The position numbers and the translations under genes were made by a program. From the NCBI GenBank assembly GCA_030747125.1, contig JASLLI010000006.1, positions 1-37,179 of the forward strand: a stretch of 37,179 nucleotides of DNA. Direction: 5' to 3'. How positions within the stretch are numbered: position 1 is the first letter of the stretch; each line of letters begins with the position of its first letter. Source of the stretch: Fidelibacterota bacterium. GTDB taxonomy: Bacteria > Fidelibacterota > Marinisomatia > SCGC-AAA003-L08 > D37C17. Of this stretch, positions 18,599 through 27,461 are shown in pieces. The notes under the pieces were generated by a model. The model made no database searches. It saw nothing but the letters and a program-made list of their open reading frames with translations, and was not told the DNA's origin.

Positions 18599-21500
18599 TC
18601 TATTATGACTTCTTTTTTAATTTCTGATGGTTCATTTACATAGGGAGAAATGTACTTTTTTGTTTCATTAATGGAAAGATGTTTTCTTTCACTATAATCC
18701 TGTAATTGATCATCCTGGATTTTTCCTATACTGAAATATTTAGATTCCGGATGCGAAAAATAGTATCCTGACACAGAAGCAGGAGGGTCCATGGCAAAAT
18801 GTGAGGTGAGATTTATTCCTGTATTTTCCTCTGCATTCAATAGAGTAAAAATCTTTCCTTTTTCAGAGTGGTCTGGACAGGCGGCGTACCCCGGGGCAGG
18901 CCTAATACCTTTGTATTTTTCTGCAATTAACTCTGAACTGGACAAAGTCTCATCTGGTGCATAACCCCAATACCTGGTTCTTACCAGTTGATGCAGATGC
19001 TCTGCAAATGCTTCAGCTAATCTGTCTGCTAATGCCTTCACCATAATGGCATTATAATCATCATGCTGTGCTTGATAATGTTCAACGATTTCCTCCAGAC
19101 CTATTCCGCAGGTGACCGCAAAAACTCCCAGCCAATCAGTTTGGTCTGAACTCTTAGGGGCAATAAAGTCACCAAGAGATAGTTGATAATCCGCTTTTTT
19201 TATTTGCTGACGGAGGAAATTAAAAGTAACCCGTTTTTGACTATTTGGGGGCTCAACTAAAACATCATCATTTATGGAATTGGCTGGAAATATTTGGAAA
19301 ACAGCATTTGCTTTAAGTTGGTTCCCTGAGACTATTTCATCTAATAAATTCTTAGCGTCATTCAATAAAGTTTTAGCCTCTGTTCCATATTTTTTATCCT
19401 CCAAAATTGCAGGATACTTCCCTCTTAATTCCCAAGTAGTGAAAAAGGGAGTCCAATCAATAAAGGGGATTAGCTTATTCAATGGATAATCAGATAAAAT
19501 AATTTTTTCTGTTACCTTTGGAGCCGGTGGATTATAGCTTTCCCAATTAATCTTAAATTTTTTCTGTCGTGCTTCACGCAAGGATAAAAAGGGTATTGAT
19601 CGTTTAGATAATCGGGTTTTTCTGATATTTTCATATTCTGCAGACTTGTCTTTTTGATATTGGTTAGCCTCTTTAGAAAGGAGTTTCCTAACCACATCTA
19701 CAGACCTGGAAGCATCGGTGACATAAATTGTTTTATCCGGGTATTCAGGAGCAATTTTAACAGCAGTATGCAGTTTCGATGTAGTTGCACCACCAATGAT
19801 TAATGGCAAGGAAAAATGACAGTGGTTCAGTTCTGCTGCAACAATTACCATTTCATCAAGAGAGGGAGTTATTAAACCGCTTAGTCCTATGACATCCACT
19901 TTTTCCTTTTCTGCAGTTTCAAGAATTTTCTGCACCGGTACCATTACTCCCAAATCAATAATTTCATAATTATTGCATCCCAAAACTACACCAACGATAT
20001 TTTTCCCAATATCATGTACATCTCCCTTTACCGTAGCAAGAAGGATTTTACCATTACTTGCGGCTGAATCTTTTTTAGATTCCTCTAAAAATGGAGTTAA
20101 ATAGGCAACTGCTTTCTTCATAACTCTTGCAGATTTTACAACTTGAGGAAGAAACATTTTACCGGCACCAAATAAATCCCCCACTTTATTCATACCATCC
20201 ATAAGAGGACCTTCGATAACCTTCACCGGGTCTTCCCCTTCCACACGGGCTTCTTCTGTATCTTCTTCTATGTAAGTAGAAATTCCTTCCACCAATGAAT
20301 GACTCAACCGCTGTGATATTGGATATGTACGCCATTCCAGGGTTTCTTTAGGAGAAGCAACTTTCTCTTCAATATCACGGGCAGATTCTAACAAAATTTC
20401 ACCAGCATCCGGAGAAGTATTAAACAGGACTGCTTCAATATTGTCTCTCAACTTAACTGGAATGTCTTCATAAATGACAATCTGTCCTGCATTGACAATT
20501 CCCATATCCATTCCTGCTTTAATTGCATGATATAAGAATACGGTATGCATGGCTTCACGAATTGTATTATTTCCTCGAAACGAAAAGGACAGGTTACTCA
20601 CTCCCCCGCTTATGAGGGAATAAGGACAAATTTCTTTCAGTTTTGAACAGGTATCAATAAAGGCTTTGGCATATTCATTATGCTCTTCAATTCCTGTTGC
20701 AACTGCAAAAATATTAGGGTCGAAAATTATATCTTCAGGAGGAAAGTTTAATTCCTCTCTCAGCAAGTTGAATGACCTGCTGCAAATTTCAATTTTTCTT
20801 TTGTAAGTATCTGCCTGACCTGTTTCATCAAAAGCCATAATAATGACAGCTGCTCCATATTTTCTCACCAGTGCAGCTCTTTCTAAAAAGAGATTTTCTC
20901 CATCTTTCAGACTGATTGAATTAACAATTCCTTTTCCCTGAATATTTTTTAATCCTTCTTCTATAACCTCCCATCGAGAAGAATCAATTACCACAGGAAC
21001 TTTAGAAATTGCAGGATCAGAAGCGATTAATCTGAGGAATTTCTGCATACAAAAGGTTGAATCCAACAACCCTTCATCCATATTCACATCTATCATTTGC
21101 GCTCCGTCATCAACTTGCTGAAGGGCAACAGACAGAGCTTCTTCATAAGCTTCCTGCTTGATTAATCGGGCAAATTTTCTTGATCCTGAAACATTGGTTC
21201 TTTCACCAACATTTACGAATAATGAATCCCGTTGTATAAGTAGAGGTTCCAGTCCGCTGAGTTTGGTTTTAGTTTCAATCTTAGGGATTGGTCTTGGTGG
21301 GGTATCTTTAACAATATCATTAATTTTTTTGATATGATCAGGCGTTGTACCACAGCATCCGCCTACTATGTTTACTAATCCTGAATCTGCGAAATCTTTA
21401 ATGATAGCAGCCATTTGATTCGGAGATTGGTCGTATTCACCAAGTTCATTTGGCAATCCTGCATTTGGATGAACAGAAACAGGAATATCTGCAACTTTTG

Positions 21501-22272
21501 CCAGTTCAATTAAGAAGGGCCGCATTTCTGCAGCTCCCAATGCACAGTTAATACCAATGCTTGCCAATTCTACATGTCGCACTGAATACCAGAATGCTTC
21601 GATCATTTGTCCCGACAAAGTTCTGCCACTGGCATCAGTAATGGTAACTGATACCATTACCGGTAATTGTATCTCCTTCTCCACGAATACATTTTGAATT
21701 GCGAATAGAGCCGCCTTACAATTCAAAGTATCAAATACTGTTTCAACCATGAGTAGATCAGTTCCGCCGTCTATCAATCCCCTACATTGGTCACTATAGG
21801 TATTTACTAGAATGTCAAAATCAACATTTCTGAAAGAAGGATCATTTACATCGGGAGACATGGAACAAGTTCTATTGGTAGGACCTAATATCCCCGCAAT
21901 ATATGCTCTTCTATTACCTGTTTCATCAGCATAGTTGTCCACTGCCTTTTTTGCAATTTTTGCAGAAGCAAAGTTTAGATCATACACATACTTTTCCAAC
22001 TCATAATCTGCCTGGGATACTTCATTTGCATTAAAGGTATTCGTCTCAATAATATCTGCACCTGCATGGAGATATTGGGTGTGGATTTCAGAAATGATAT
22101 CAGGGCGGGTAATAGACAGAACATCATGATTCCCCTTAAGTTCTGAGGAATGGTTTTTGAAAATATCCTTGCGGTAATCTGAATCTTCTAAACTATAAGA
22201 TTGAATCAATGATCCCATTGCACCGTCAAGAGTTAAGATTTTTTTAGTAATTATATTTCTAAATTCTTCCAT
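18595..22272 (-). CDS. metH: Cobalamin-dependent methionine synthase
   Basis: MetH transfers a methyl group from methyl-THF via cobalamin to homocysteine. All four modules are present in 1225 aa. The homocysteine-binding barrel has zinc ligands C243, C306 and C307. The pterin-binding domain lies near 350-610. The B12 cap and Rossmann domain carry DVHDIG (D751, H753 as cobalt ligand, G756). The C-terminal reactivation domain has the SAM-contact motif '[12 protein letters not shown]'. The ATG at 22272 is fixed by N-terminal homology ('[12 protein letters not shown]') but has no Shine-Dalgarno: a terminator U-tract abuts it. It is first in the methyl-cycle operon and preceded by a SAM-II-like riboswitch. 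Confidence 0.97.
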   Translation of the reverse strand: MEEFRNIITKKILTLDGAMGSLIQSYSLEDSDYRKDIFKNHSSELKGNHDVLSITRPDIISEIHTQYLHAGADIIETNTFNANEVSQADYELEKYVYDLNFASAKIAKKAVDNYADETGNRRAYIAGILGPTNRTCSMSPDVNDPSFRNVDFDILVNTYSDQCRGLIDGGTDLLMVETVFDTLNCKAALFAIQNVFVEKEIQLPVMVSVTITDASGRTLSGQMIEAFWYSVRHVELASIGINCALGAAEMRPFLIELAKVADIPVSVHPNAGLPNELGEYDQSPNQMAAIIKDFADSGLVNIVGGCCGTTPDHIKKINDIVKDTPPRPIPKIETKTKLSGLEPLLIQRDSLFVNVGERTNVSGSRKFARLIKQEAYEEALSVALQQVDDGAQMIDVNMDEGLLDSTFCMQKFLRLIASDPAISKVPVVIDSSRWEVIEEGLKNIQGKGIVNSISLKDGENLFLERAALVRKYGAAVIIMAFDETGQADTYKRKIEICSRSFNLLREELNFPPEDIIFDPNIFAVATGIEEHNEYAKAFIDTCSKLKEICPYSLISGGVSNLSFSFRGNNTIREAMHTVFLYHAIKAGMDMGIVNAGQIVIYEDIPVKLRDNIEAVLFNTSPDAGEILLESARDIEEKVASPKETLEWRTYPISQRLSHSLVEGISTYIEEDTEEARVEGEDPVKVIEGPLMDGMNKVGDLFGAGKMFLPQVVKSARVMKKAVAYLTPFLEESKKDSAASNGKILLATVKGDVHDIGKNIVGVVLGCNNYEIIDLGVMVPVQKILETAEKEKVDVIGLSGLITPSLDEMVIVAAELNHCHFSLPLIIGGATTSKLHTAVKIAPEYPDKTIYVTDASRSVDVVRKLLSKEANQYQKDKSAEYENIRKTRLSKRSIPFLSLREARQKKFKINWESYNPPAPKVTEKIILSDYPLNKLIPFIDWTPFFTTWELRGKYPAILEDKKYGTEAKTLLNDAKNLLDEIVSGNQLKANAVFQIFPANSINDDVLVEPPNSQKRVTFNFLRQQIKKADYQLSLGDFIAPKSSDQTDWLGVFAVTCGIGLEEIVEHYQAQHDDYNAIMVKALADRLAEAFAEHLHQLVRTRYWGYAPDETLSSSELIAEKYKGIRPAPGYAACPDHSEKGKIFTLLNAEENTGINLTSHFAMDPPASVSGYYFSHPESKYFSIGKIQDDQLQDYSERKHLSINETKKYISPYVNEPSEIKKEVIID

Positions 22273-22302
22273 AAAAAAATAAAACCGGCTCTAAACCGGT
22301 TT
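22273..22302 (-). terminator. Intrinsic terminator/attenuator between SAM-II riboswitch and metH
   Basis: On the minus strand AAACCGG and CCGGTTT pair (7 bp, 7-nt loop), then TTATTTTTTT runs straight into the ATG. Its place directly after the SAM aptamer suggests SAM-controlled transcription termination. The leader has no other ribosome site. Confidence 0.75.
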
Positions 22303-22303
22303 C

Positions 22304-22362
22304 TGCCCTGTTTAGCTACCTTCTTTTCTGTCGCGGCAATTTGGAATAAATCACGACGGGCA
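22304..22362 (-). ncRNA. SAM-II-like riboswitch controlling metH-metF-metK-ahcY
   Basis: On the minus strand the leader shows the ordered SAM-II motifs. P1 is GTCG (22357-22354) with CGAC (22333-22330). The loop is TGATTTA then CC then ATTGC (22340-22336). The 3' part is GTAGCTAAA (22319-22311) then CAGGG. I compared this from memory with the metX SAM-II aptamer (UGAUUUA..CC..AUUGC....GUAGCUAAA.AGGG): element order, spacing and conserved bases agree. An extra outer pairing TGCCC/GGGCA is possible. SAM-I and cobalamin aptamers were looked for and do not fit. The downstream genes all belong to SAM metabolism. Confidence 0.85.
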
Positions 22363-22403
22363 AAATTAAATGAATTTTAAATATACAAAACAAATAAAAT
22401 TAT

Positions 22404-22440
22404 AAAAAAAGAAAGGAGCGGTGATTGCACCGCTCCTTTT
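22404..22440 (-). terminator. Strong intrinsic terminator upstream of the metH leader
   Basis: AAAGGAGCGGTG pairs with CACCGCTCCTTT (12 bp, 4-nt loop, 22412-22439). On the minus strand it is followed by TTTCTTTTTTT, and on the plus strand by a shorter T-run. No protein gene lies upstream on the minus strand for more than 4 kb, so it seems to end a short RNA or a lost gene and to insulate the met riboswitch. Confidence 0.8.
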
Positions 22441-22491
22441 CTTCCATGGGACAGCAAGATGGGATGCACAGCCAGGCTGGACCAATTAAGA

Positions 22492-22554
22492 AAATGATTG
22501 GCGTTTAATTGATTGATTTGAAGGAGGAGGACAAACATCAAACGCCAATCATTT
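22492..22554. repeat. Perfect 15-bp inverted repeat with 33-nt spacer
   Basis: Arms 22492-22506 (AAATGATTGGCGTTT) and 22540-22554 (its exact reverse complement) flank a 33-nt purine-rich spacer containing GGAGGAGGA on the plus strand. No transposase or target duplication is nearby. I interpret it as an RNA stem rather than a mobile-element end. Confidence 0.85.
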
Positions 22555-22574
22555 CTACAGGACTATTTTTATTA

Positions 22575-22677
22575 GAACCGTTATGGGATTTTAACTGTCA
22601 ATAAAAACAGCTTCCTATAATGTATATACGCAGTGAGTGCACCAAAAAGGACATTTTTTTTTCAACTTTTTTAAATT
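22575..22677 (-). pseudogene. Degenerate fragment of a sigma-factor gene (paralog of 26401-27375)
   Basis: The minus strand at 22612-22677 aligns with the region-2 codons of the sigma gene at about 26928-26995. On the plus strand GTATAT-CGCAGTGAG-GCA-AAAAAGGACA is shared with one 1-nt indel and three mismatches. Translated, the fragment reads KKVEKKMSFLVHSLR against KKNEKFLSFFMLSLR. The frame then breaks at the indel, and an in-frame TAA lies just upstream. Weaker similarity continues to about 22575. This looks like the remnant of a second sigma gene in the same orientation. A shared regulatory element is the alternative. Confidence 0.5.
22616..22621 (+). promoter_or_regulatory. Candidate -10 box of the TPR-CHAT gene
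   Basis: A perfect TATAAT lies about 95 nt before the first possible ATG (22716). No convincing -35 is seen 16-18 nt upstream. It sits inside the sigma-like fragment, so it may be coincidental. The rest of the gap is AT-rich with T-tracts and has no ribosome site. Confidence 0.25.
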
Positions 22678-22715
22678 ATTTTGTTTTATAGACGAGAATT
22701 ATTTAGTTTAAATCA

Positions 22716-25700
22716 ATGATTTTCTGCCAAAATATTACATTTTTTTTCAACACTCCTAAATTTATGCACATTTTTACACTAATTTTAACCGGATTTATCA
22801 CCTCTCAGGCATTTGCTTCAGATAACTATTTACAAAAAGGAAATGATTTTCAAAAGTCTGCCCAAAGAGATAGTGCCAATTACTTTTATAAATTGGCAAT
22901 CCCGGGATTAATTCACAAAAACGAATACGAAAAATTGACAAATACATACCGCTCCATTGGGAATAATTTTATCAGATTAGAGCTAAAGGATTCTGCCCTC
23001 CATTATATTTCATTATCAATAAATACAGCAAAATTACATTTGAAAGAACCAGATTTAGCATTGATGAAGGCATACAACAGCAAAGCATCAATGTATGGTT
23101 CGCTGAGAGATTATCATAAATCTGCTGAGTATTTTAAATTAGCATTACATCACCATCTCCTAAGTAAATCTGATAAAAAGCCGCTCACAGCCAAATTATA
23201 TAATAACATCGGTACCATATATAATCTCATTGGTGAACTTGACTCTGCCATCATTTACCTTGAACACGCACTTGCTTTAAAAACAGAAATTTATCAGAAA
23301 GAAGATAAAAATCTGTCCAGTACCTACAATAATCTGGGAATTTTATATGTTAACAGAGGGTACTACTCAGATGCTATTAAAACATTAAAACTAGCATTAA
23401 ATACGGAAGGTATTGAGGAAAATACAACCAACTTAATTAAAATATATCATAATCTGGGAATGGCTTCTCAGAAACAGGGTGACTTAGATCTTGCTGAGAG
23501 TTATTTATTAAAAGAATTAAATTTATTTAATGAGTTCGAAAATGTTAACTATACCGACCTTGCTTTAAATTATAATTCATTAGGAAATATCTATAATAGA
23601 ATGGGGAAGTTCAATACTGGCTTAGTACAGTATAATACCTCTCTGAGTTTATTAGAGGAACACGATGCTGAAAATTTTGTAGATATGGCCATGGTATTAA
23701 ATAATATTGGGAATACTCATATTAATCTTGAAGAATTTATTAATGCAGAAACTGCATTTTCAAATTCTCTATTGTGTTATGAAAAATTAAATTACAGGAA
23801 CCCCCTGAAAGGACTTTTATTTTCCAATTTTGGGAAAATGTACAGAATGCAAACTAATTATAATAAGGCAATACAATATTATCATCAATCCAATCAATAT
23901 TATTACCAGATATTCAATGAAAAACATCCATCCATTGCCGAAAATTATATTGAATTGGGCAAAACTTTTTTTGATCAGGGAGAAATAGATTCCTCTTTAT
24001 TTTATTTAGATAAAGCAGGAACTTTACTGCATCTTCCACTGGAAATTGAGAATATTAATGAAACTTCAGATGTAGTACATAAGGATATGGGATTAACCTT
24101 GTTGCAATACCAAACCAATACGCTCCTCAAAGAAGCTGAATTTCCAATCTCCGGTAACCAGGAAAAATATCTTTTAGAGCAGGTAATTTTAAAATGTGAA
24201 ATGTCCGTGGGGATAATCCATGAAATCAGAAAAAGTTTTTTATTTTCCCAATCCAAATATCTGCTTTCGGAGACTATTCAGGGAATCTATGCAAATGGAG
24301 TGAAGTCTGCATACCGTTTATACAATTTGACAGGACAAGACCAATATCTGGAAATAGCACTCCGATTCTCAGAATACTCAAGAGCATCAATTTTCCGGGA
24401 GACTATAGCTGCATATGAAAATACAATGTATGCAAATATTCCCGAGGATATTATTCATACCATAAATCGCATGAAATCTGATATTTCATACTATCAAAAT
24501 GAAATTAATCTTGAAGAAGGAAACCCAGCTCCTGAAATAGATGTGTTACACCTTGCCCATTTACAGAATTTACAATTCAGCTTGATTTCAAAATATGATA
24601 GTTATATGCAATTTATTAAACTTGAGTATCCGGATTTTTACAATTTACTCCATCCGGAAAGAGAATTAAAATTAGAAGCTATACTAAATAATATCGGTAA
24701 TAATGAGATTATAGTGGAATTTTTTCAATGGGAATCGACTATATATATTTTTTGCATGAGCAACTCTCAAATAGTTGTAAAAAAAATACCGTTAAAAACA
24801 GATTTTGATCAGATGGTTAACACCTTTATAACCTCCATTAAAAAAATTCAATCATCCCAATTTTATGATTCGGGAATTGAACTTTATAACATTCTCCTTT
24901 TGCCGATATCCCGGGAATTTAATGGGATACACAAAATCACCTTCATATTGGGAGGGACATTAAGTTCTCTGCCATTTGAAGCCCTTCCTCTTCCTCCATC
25001 GCAACCCTATCCAAATAACTTGGATATCCGGTTTCTGGTAGAACAATTTGAAGTCAGCTATTCTCTCACTGCAGAAAAGATAGAAAGATCGGCTTATTAT
25101 TCAGACAGAGAATTATCAAACATTGCTGTTTTTGCACCTGTCAATAATTTTACCCCAAACTTTGAAAATAATGCTCTGTTTGAAGAGTTAGTATACTCGC
25201 AACAAGAAGCAGAATCCATTGCTTCAAAGGGGGCTGATAATAAAATAGAAACAGATATGTATTTACATTCTGAAGCATCCGAAGAGAATTTTAAATCTGT
25301 ATTAAAAAAAGAGAATGATATTCTTCATATTGCAACCCATGGTTTTTTGAATGAAGATTCCCCAGATTTATCGGCACTATATTTTTCTAATCCGGAGAAT
25401 CCGGGAGAGGATGGGATATTGTTTTCTGCTGAATTATACAATTTGAATATCCAAACTGATTTAACTGTATTAAGCGGATGTGAAACAGGGCTTGGGAAAA
25501 TGGTTAACGGAGAAGGAGTTTTGTCTTTATCTCGTGGATTTTCCTATGCAGGATCAAAGAATATTGTTTACACTTTATGGAAGGTTGGTGATCAAACTTC
25601 CTTCACTCTTATGGCTAACTTTTATGAACAGATCTTTAAGGAAAGAAATTATTCTAAAGCTCTTAGAAATGCAAAATTACAGATGATATCAAATGAAGAA

Positions 25701-25748
25701 ACTTCCCTTCCCCGGTTTTGGAGCGGATATGTTTTACTTGAAAATTAA
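22716..25748 (+). CDS. Secreted TPR-CHAT (caspase-like) protein
   Basis: This 1010-aa protein has a signal peptide ('IFTLILTGFITSQAFA'), then about ten tetratricopeptide repeats (residues ~40-460) of the kinesin-light-chain/CHAT-associated type, a helical linker, and a C-terminal CHAT domain. The caspase-type dyad is visible: H875 in 'HIATHGF' and C922 in 'LSGCETGLG'. 'SLSRGFSYAGSKNIVYTLWKV' is also typical. It is predicted to be an active cysteine protease outside the cytoplasm. The ATG at 22764 gives a tidier signal peptide than 22716; neither has a ribosome site. Its stop codon interlocks tail-to-tail with that of the anti-sigma gene. Substrate is unknown; the anti-sigma factor is the obvious candidate. 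Confidence 0.9.
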   Translation: MIFCQNITFFFNTPKFMHIFTLILTGFITSQAFASDNYLQKGNDFQKSAQRDSANYFYKLAIPGLIHKNEYEKLTNTYRSIGNNFIRLELKDSALHYISLSINTAKLHLKEPDLALMKAYNSKASMYGSLRDYHKSAEYFKLALHHHLLSKSDKKPLTAKLYNNIGTIYNLIGELDSAIIYLEHALALKTEIYQKEDKNLSSTYNNLGILYVNRGYYSDAIKTLKLALNTEGIEENTTNLIKIYHNLGMASQKQGDLDLAESYLLKELNLFNEFENVNYTDLALNYNSLGNIYNRMGKFNTGLVQYNTSLSLLEEHDAENFVDMAMVLNNIGNTHINLEEFINAETAFSNSLLCYEKLNYRNPLKGLLFSNFGKMYRMQTNYNKAIQYYHQSNQYYYQIFNEKHPSIAENYIELGKTFFDQGEIDSSLFYLDKAGTLLHLPLEIENINETSDVVHKDMGLTLLQYQTNTLLKEAEFPISGNQEKYLLEQVILKCEMSVGIIHEIRKSFLFSQSKYLLSETIQGIYANGVKSAYRLYNLTGQDQYLEIALRFSEYSRASIFRETIAAYENTMYANIPEDIIHTINRMKSDISYYQNEINLEEGNPAPEIDVLHLAHLQNLQFSLISKYDSYMQFIKLEYPDFYNLLHPERELKLEAILNNIGNNEIIVEFFQWESTIYIFCMSNSQIVVKKIPLKTDFDQMVNTFITSIKKIQSSQFYDSGIELYNILLLPISREFNGIHKITFILGGTLSSLPFEALPLPPSQPYPNNLDIRFLVEQFEVSYSLTAEKIERSAYYSDRELSNIAVFAPVNNFTPNFENNALFEELVYSQQEAESIASKGADNKIETDMYLHSEASEENFKSVLKKENDILHIATHGFLNEDSPDLSALYFSNPENPGEDGILFSAELYNLNIQTDLTVLSGCETGLGKMVNGEGVLSLSRGFSYAGSKNIVYTLWKVGDQTSFTLMANFYEQIFKERNYSKALRNAKLQMISNEETSLPRFWSGYVLLEN

Positions 25749-26404
25749 CGCAGGAAAATTTTTCCGGTAAAAAGCAAATCATCTTTATCAGATAATTGCC
25801 AATAGTAAAGTCCCTTGTCAAAAGTGTTTTCAATCTCTAACTGTTCTTCCAGAGCAGTGAGTGAAATCATTTCCTCATTAGTATTTGAGAAAAGTTGAAA
25901 AGTGAGAGGCTCCCTTTTACTCCACTTCCAGGAGAAATGAAGATAAGGTGGGTTTAATACTTCTTCACCAGTAACTGGTGAAATGATTTCTAAATTTGAA
26001 GATCTAGCCAAATCATTTACCAATAGTTCTAATATGCGGTTAGGGGTGAAATTTTTCTTCACAGACTCCGGGACTGAGGATATCGTTGTAAAATACAGTA
26101 ATCCAGGAATTATTACTAAAGTAGCAGCAACAGCCAATGCTTGTTTCCAATAGACATTACTCATATCTCTTTTATAATTCACAGGTGTGAAAGGGATGGT
26201 TTTTGTCTGATCTTCTTCCAAAATTGCATACATTTCAATAATAACCTGTTTGCATTTATCACAGTCTTCAACATGCTCCAACTCTGGTTCCGGGACTTTT
26301 TCTAATGTATCCTTACGAAGGTGGTCAATATAATCTGTCAATTGTATATCAGTTAAATGGTTTTGAATTCGATCTTTTATCTTATGTATTATTGTGATAA
26401 TCAT
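25745..26404 (-). CDS. Membrane anti-sigma factor with HxxxCxxC zinc motif
   Basis: This 219-aa protein has a cytosolic N-terminus with H44, C48 and C51 (HVEDCDKC), the zinc-type anti-sigma pattern. One transmembrane helix lies at about 88-107 ('ALAVAATLVIIPGLLYF'). A ~110-aa C-terminal domain would lie outside the cytoplasm and is beta-rich ('YLHFSWKWSKREPLTFQL', 'GLYYWQL'), resembling a fibronectin/Ig-like sensor. It overlaps the sigma gene by ATGA (4 nt), the classical sigma/anti-sigma arrangement. Its TAA shares TTAA with the CHAT gene's TAA, so the two convergent genes abut with no terminator between them. Confidence 0.75.
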   Translation of the reverse strand: MIITIIHKIKDRIQNHLTDIQLTDYIDHLRKDTLEKVPEPELEHVEDCDKCKQVIIEMYAILEEDQTKTIPFTPVNYKRDMSNVYWKQALAVAATLVIIPGLLYFTTISSVPESVKKNFTPNRILELLVNDLARSSNLEIISPVTGEEVLNPPYLHFSWKWSKREPLTFQLFSNTNEEMISLTALEEQLEIENTFDKGLYYWQLSDKDDLLFTGKIFLR

Positions 26405-27375
26405 GGCTTTTTCATTTTAGTTTGGGTTTGGTTGATGTTGGGGACATATTGATCATAGTATGCTACTAAAAATTTTGAAAATACCAATTTATTATAAATT
26501 GGATGATCATGAAATACATTTAATTTTTCAATAATTTGAAGCTCTTTCCTGTTTATCCATTTGCGGAATGAATCAATATCGTTTATCGTAAATCCATTTC
26601 TTGAAAATATTTTTTTCACTTTTTTATAAACTTGTTGGTCACTTATTAGTCTATAGTCTCCTAATATTAATTTCATTTCCCGAGCATTTACATTTGAAAA
26701 AACTCGTTCAACAAAACTGCGGTCAATCTTTAATCTATGTTTCAGCATCAGACTGATTTCTATTTTACCTGATGATTTATGATACAGTTTTAAGATAGTG
26801 GCGTATCTGTTAAACTCCTCATCCAATAATATACCGGATTCAAAATCATTTAAAGTAAACGCATCTGTTTCCTGAAGTTCTAATTCCTTATGGTTTAGTA
26901 AGTTCATATTACGACTTCTAAGTGTCTCTATATATGTATATCGCAGTGAGAGCATAAAAAAGGACAAAAATTTTTCATTTTTTTTATATTTTTTTTTAAA
27001 CTGTTTACATATCCTATGTATTTTTGAATGTAAGAGTTTTAATATAACTTCTTGTTTTACATCCTCTTGATTCCCATATCGCCATTGAGATTTATAGATA
27101 TATCGCGTGATAAACCCTTCATGCATTACTACCACCAAATAGGGGTCATTTTGGATAATTTTTCTAAAAGACAATGTTTGTTCCAATAATTCTTTTAATT
27201 CATTATGATTAGAAGATTGGTAAATTTTCTTATAATTGTCATTTTTATTGATTAACCCAAGAAAGTAGGAAATTAATATTTTATCGAGGCAGTTATATTT
27301 TTCCCTGGGATATTTATCCTCCGGGTAAAGTACCGTTTTTAGGTAGGTTTGTACAAATTTTACATTTTCAGGCAT
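26401..27375 (-). CDS. Divergent ECF-like sigma factor with atypical C-terminus
   Basis: This 324-aa protein shows sigma region 2: 'YGNQEDVKQEVILKLL' (residues ~100-115, the D-x-x-Q-E core) and 'FLSFFMLSLRYTYIETLRSR' (136-155, regions 2.3-2.4). The ~170 residues after it do not show the region-4 helix-turn-helix pattern expected of ECF sigma factors; they are Lys/Ile/Phe-rich and helical with no family I recognise. A ~95-residue N-terminal extension is also unusual. The ATGA overlap with a zinc anti-sigma gene supports the call. It is AT-rich and lacks a clear ribosome site. Part of its region-2 sequence is echoed upstream of the CHAT gene. Confidence 0.7.
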   Translation of the reverse strand: MPENVKFVQTYLKTVLYPEDKYPREKYNCLDKILISYFLGLINKNDNYKKIYQSSNHNELKELLEQTLSFRKIIQNDPYLVVVMHEGFITRYIYKSQWRYGNQEDVKQEVILKLLHSKIHRICKQFKKKYKKNEKFLSFFMLSLRYTYIETLRSRNMNLLNHKELELQETDAFTLNDFESGILLDEEFNRYATILKLYHKSSGKIEISLMLKHRLKIDRSFVERVFSNVNAREMKLILGDYRLISDQQVYKKVKKIFSRNGFTINDIDSFRKWINRKELQIIEKLNVFHDHPIYNKLVFSKFLVAYYDQYVPNINQTQTKMKKP

Positions 27376-27461
27376 AAGGGGATATTAAGACCTGAAATAA
27401 TAGCCAAGCAAAGAGTATATATTAATTTGAATATAGGACTTAACTGGAAAGAGGGACGAGA

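Larger units (their letters stand above)
22404..22560 (-). ncRNA. Candidate small RNA with UCCUCCUCC apical loop
   Basis: The interval read on the minus strand would fold into a long hairpin. A perfect 15-bp stem (22554-22540 with 22506-22492) is topped by a short TTTG/CAAA stem that exposes TCCTCCTCC. A ~50-nt linker and the 12-bp terminator at 22404-22440 follow. C/U-rich loops of this kind are used by several bacterial sRNAs to pair with Shine-Dalgarno sequences. No coding potential compatible with the terminator is present. The promoter is not obvious: a TTGACA at 22601-22596 lacks a good -10. The 5' end is therefore a guess. Confidence 0.35.

Noticed and set aside
22273-22440. SAM-I (S-box) or cobalamin riboswitch upstream of metH
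   Set aside because: None of the S-box core or the B12-box sequences is present and the leader is too short for a cobalamin aptamer. The motifs fit SAM-II instead.
22377-22538. A 53-codon minus-strand frame starting in the inverted-repeat spacer (MFVLLLLQ...)
   Set aside because: It runs through the 12-bp terminator at 22404-22440, so a full mRNA would rarely exist. It has no ribosome site and no run of Met codons that would suggest a leader peptide.
22716-25748. TPR-CHAT as part of a type III-E CRISPR (Craspase) locus
   Set aside because: No Cas7-11, cas1/cas2 or CRISPR array occurs in the window, and this protein has a signal peptide.
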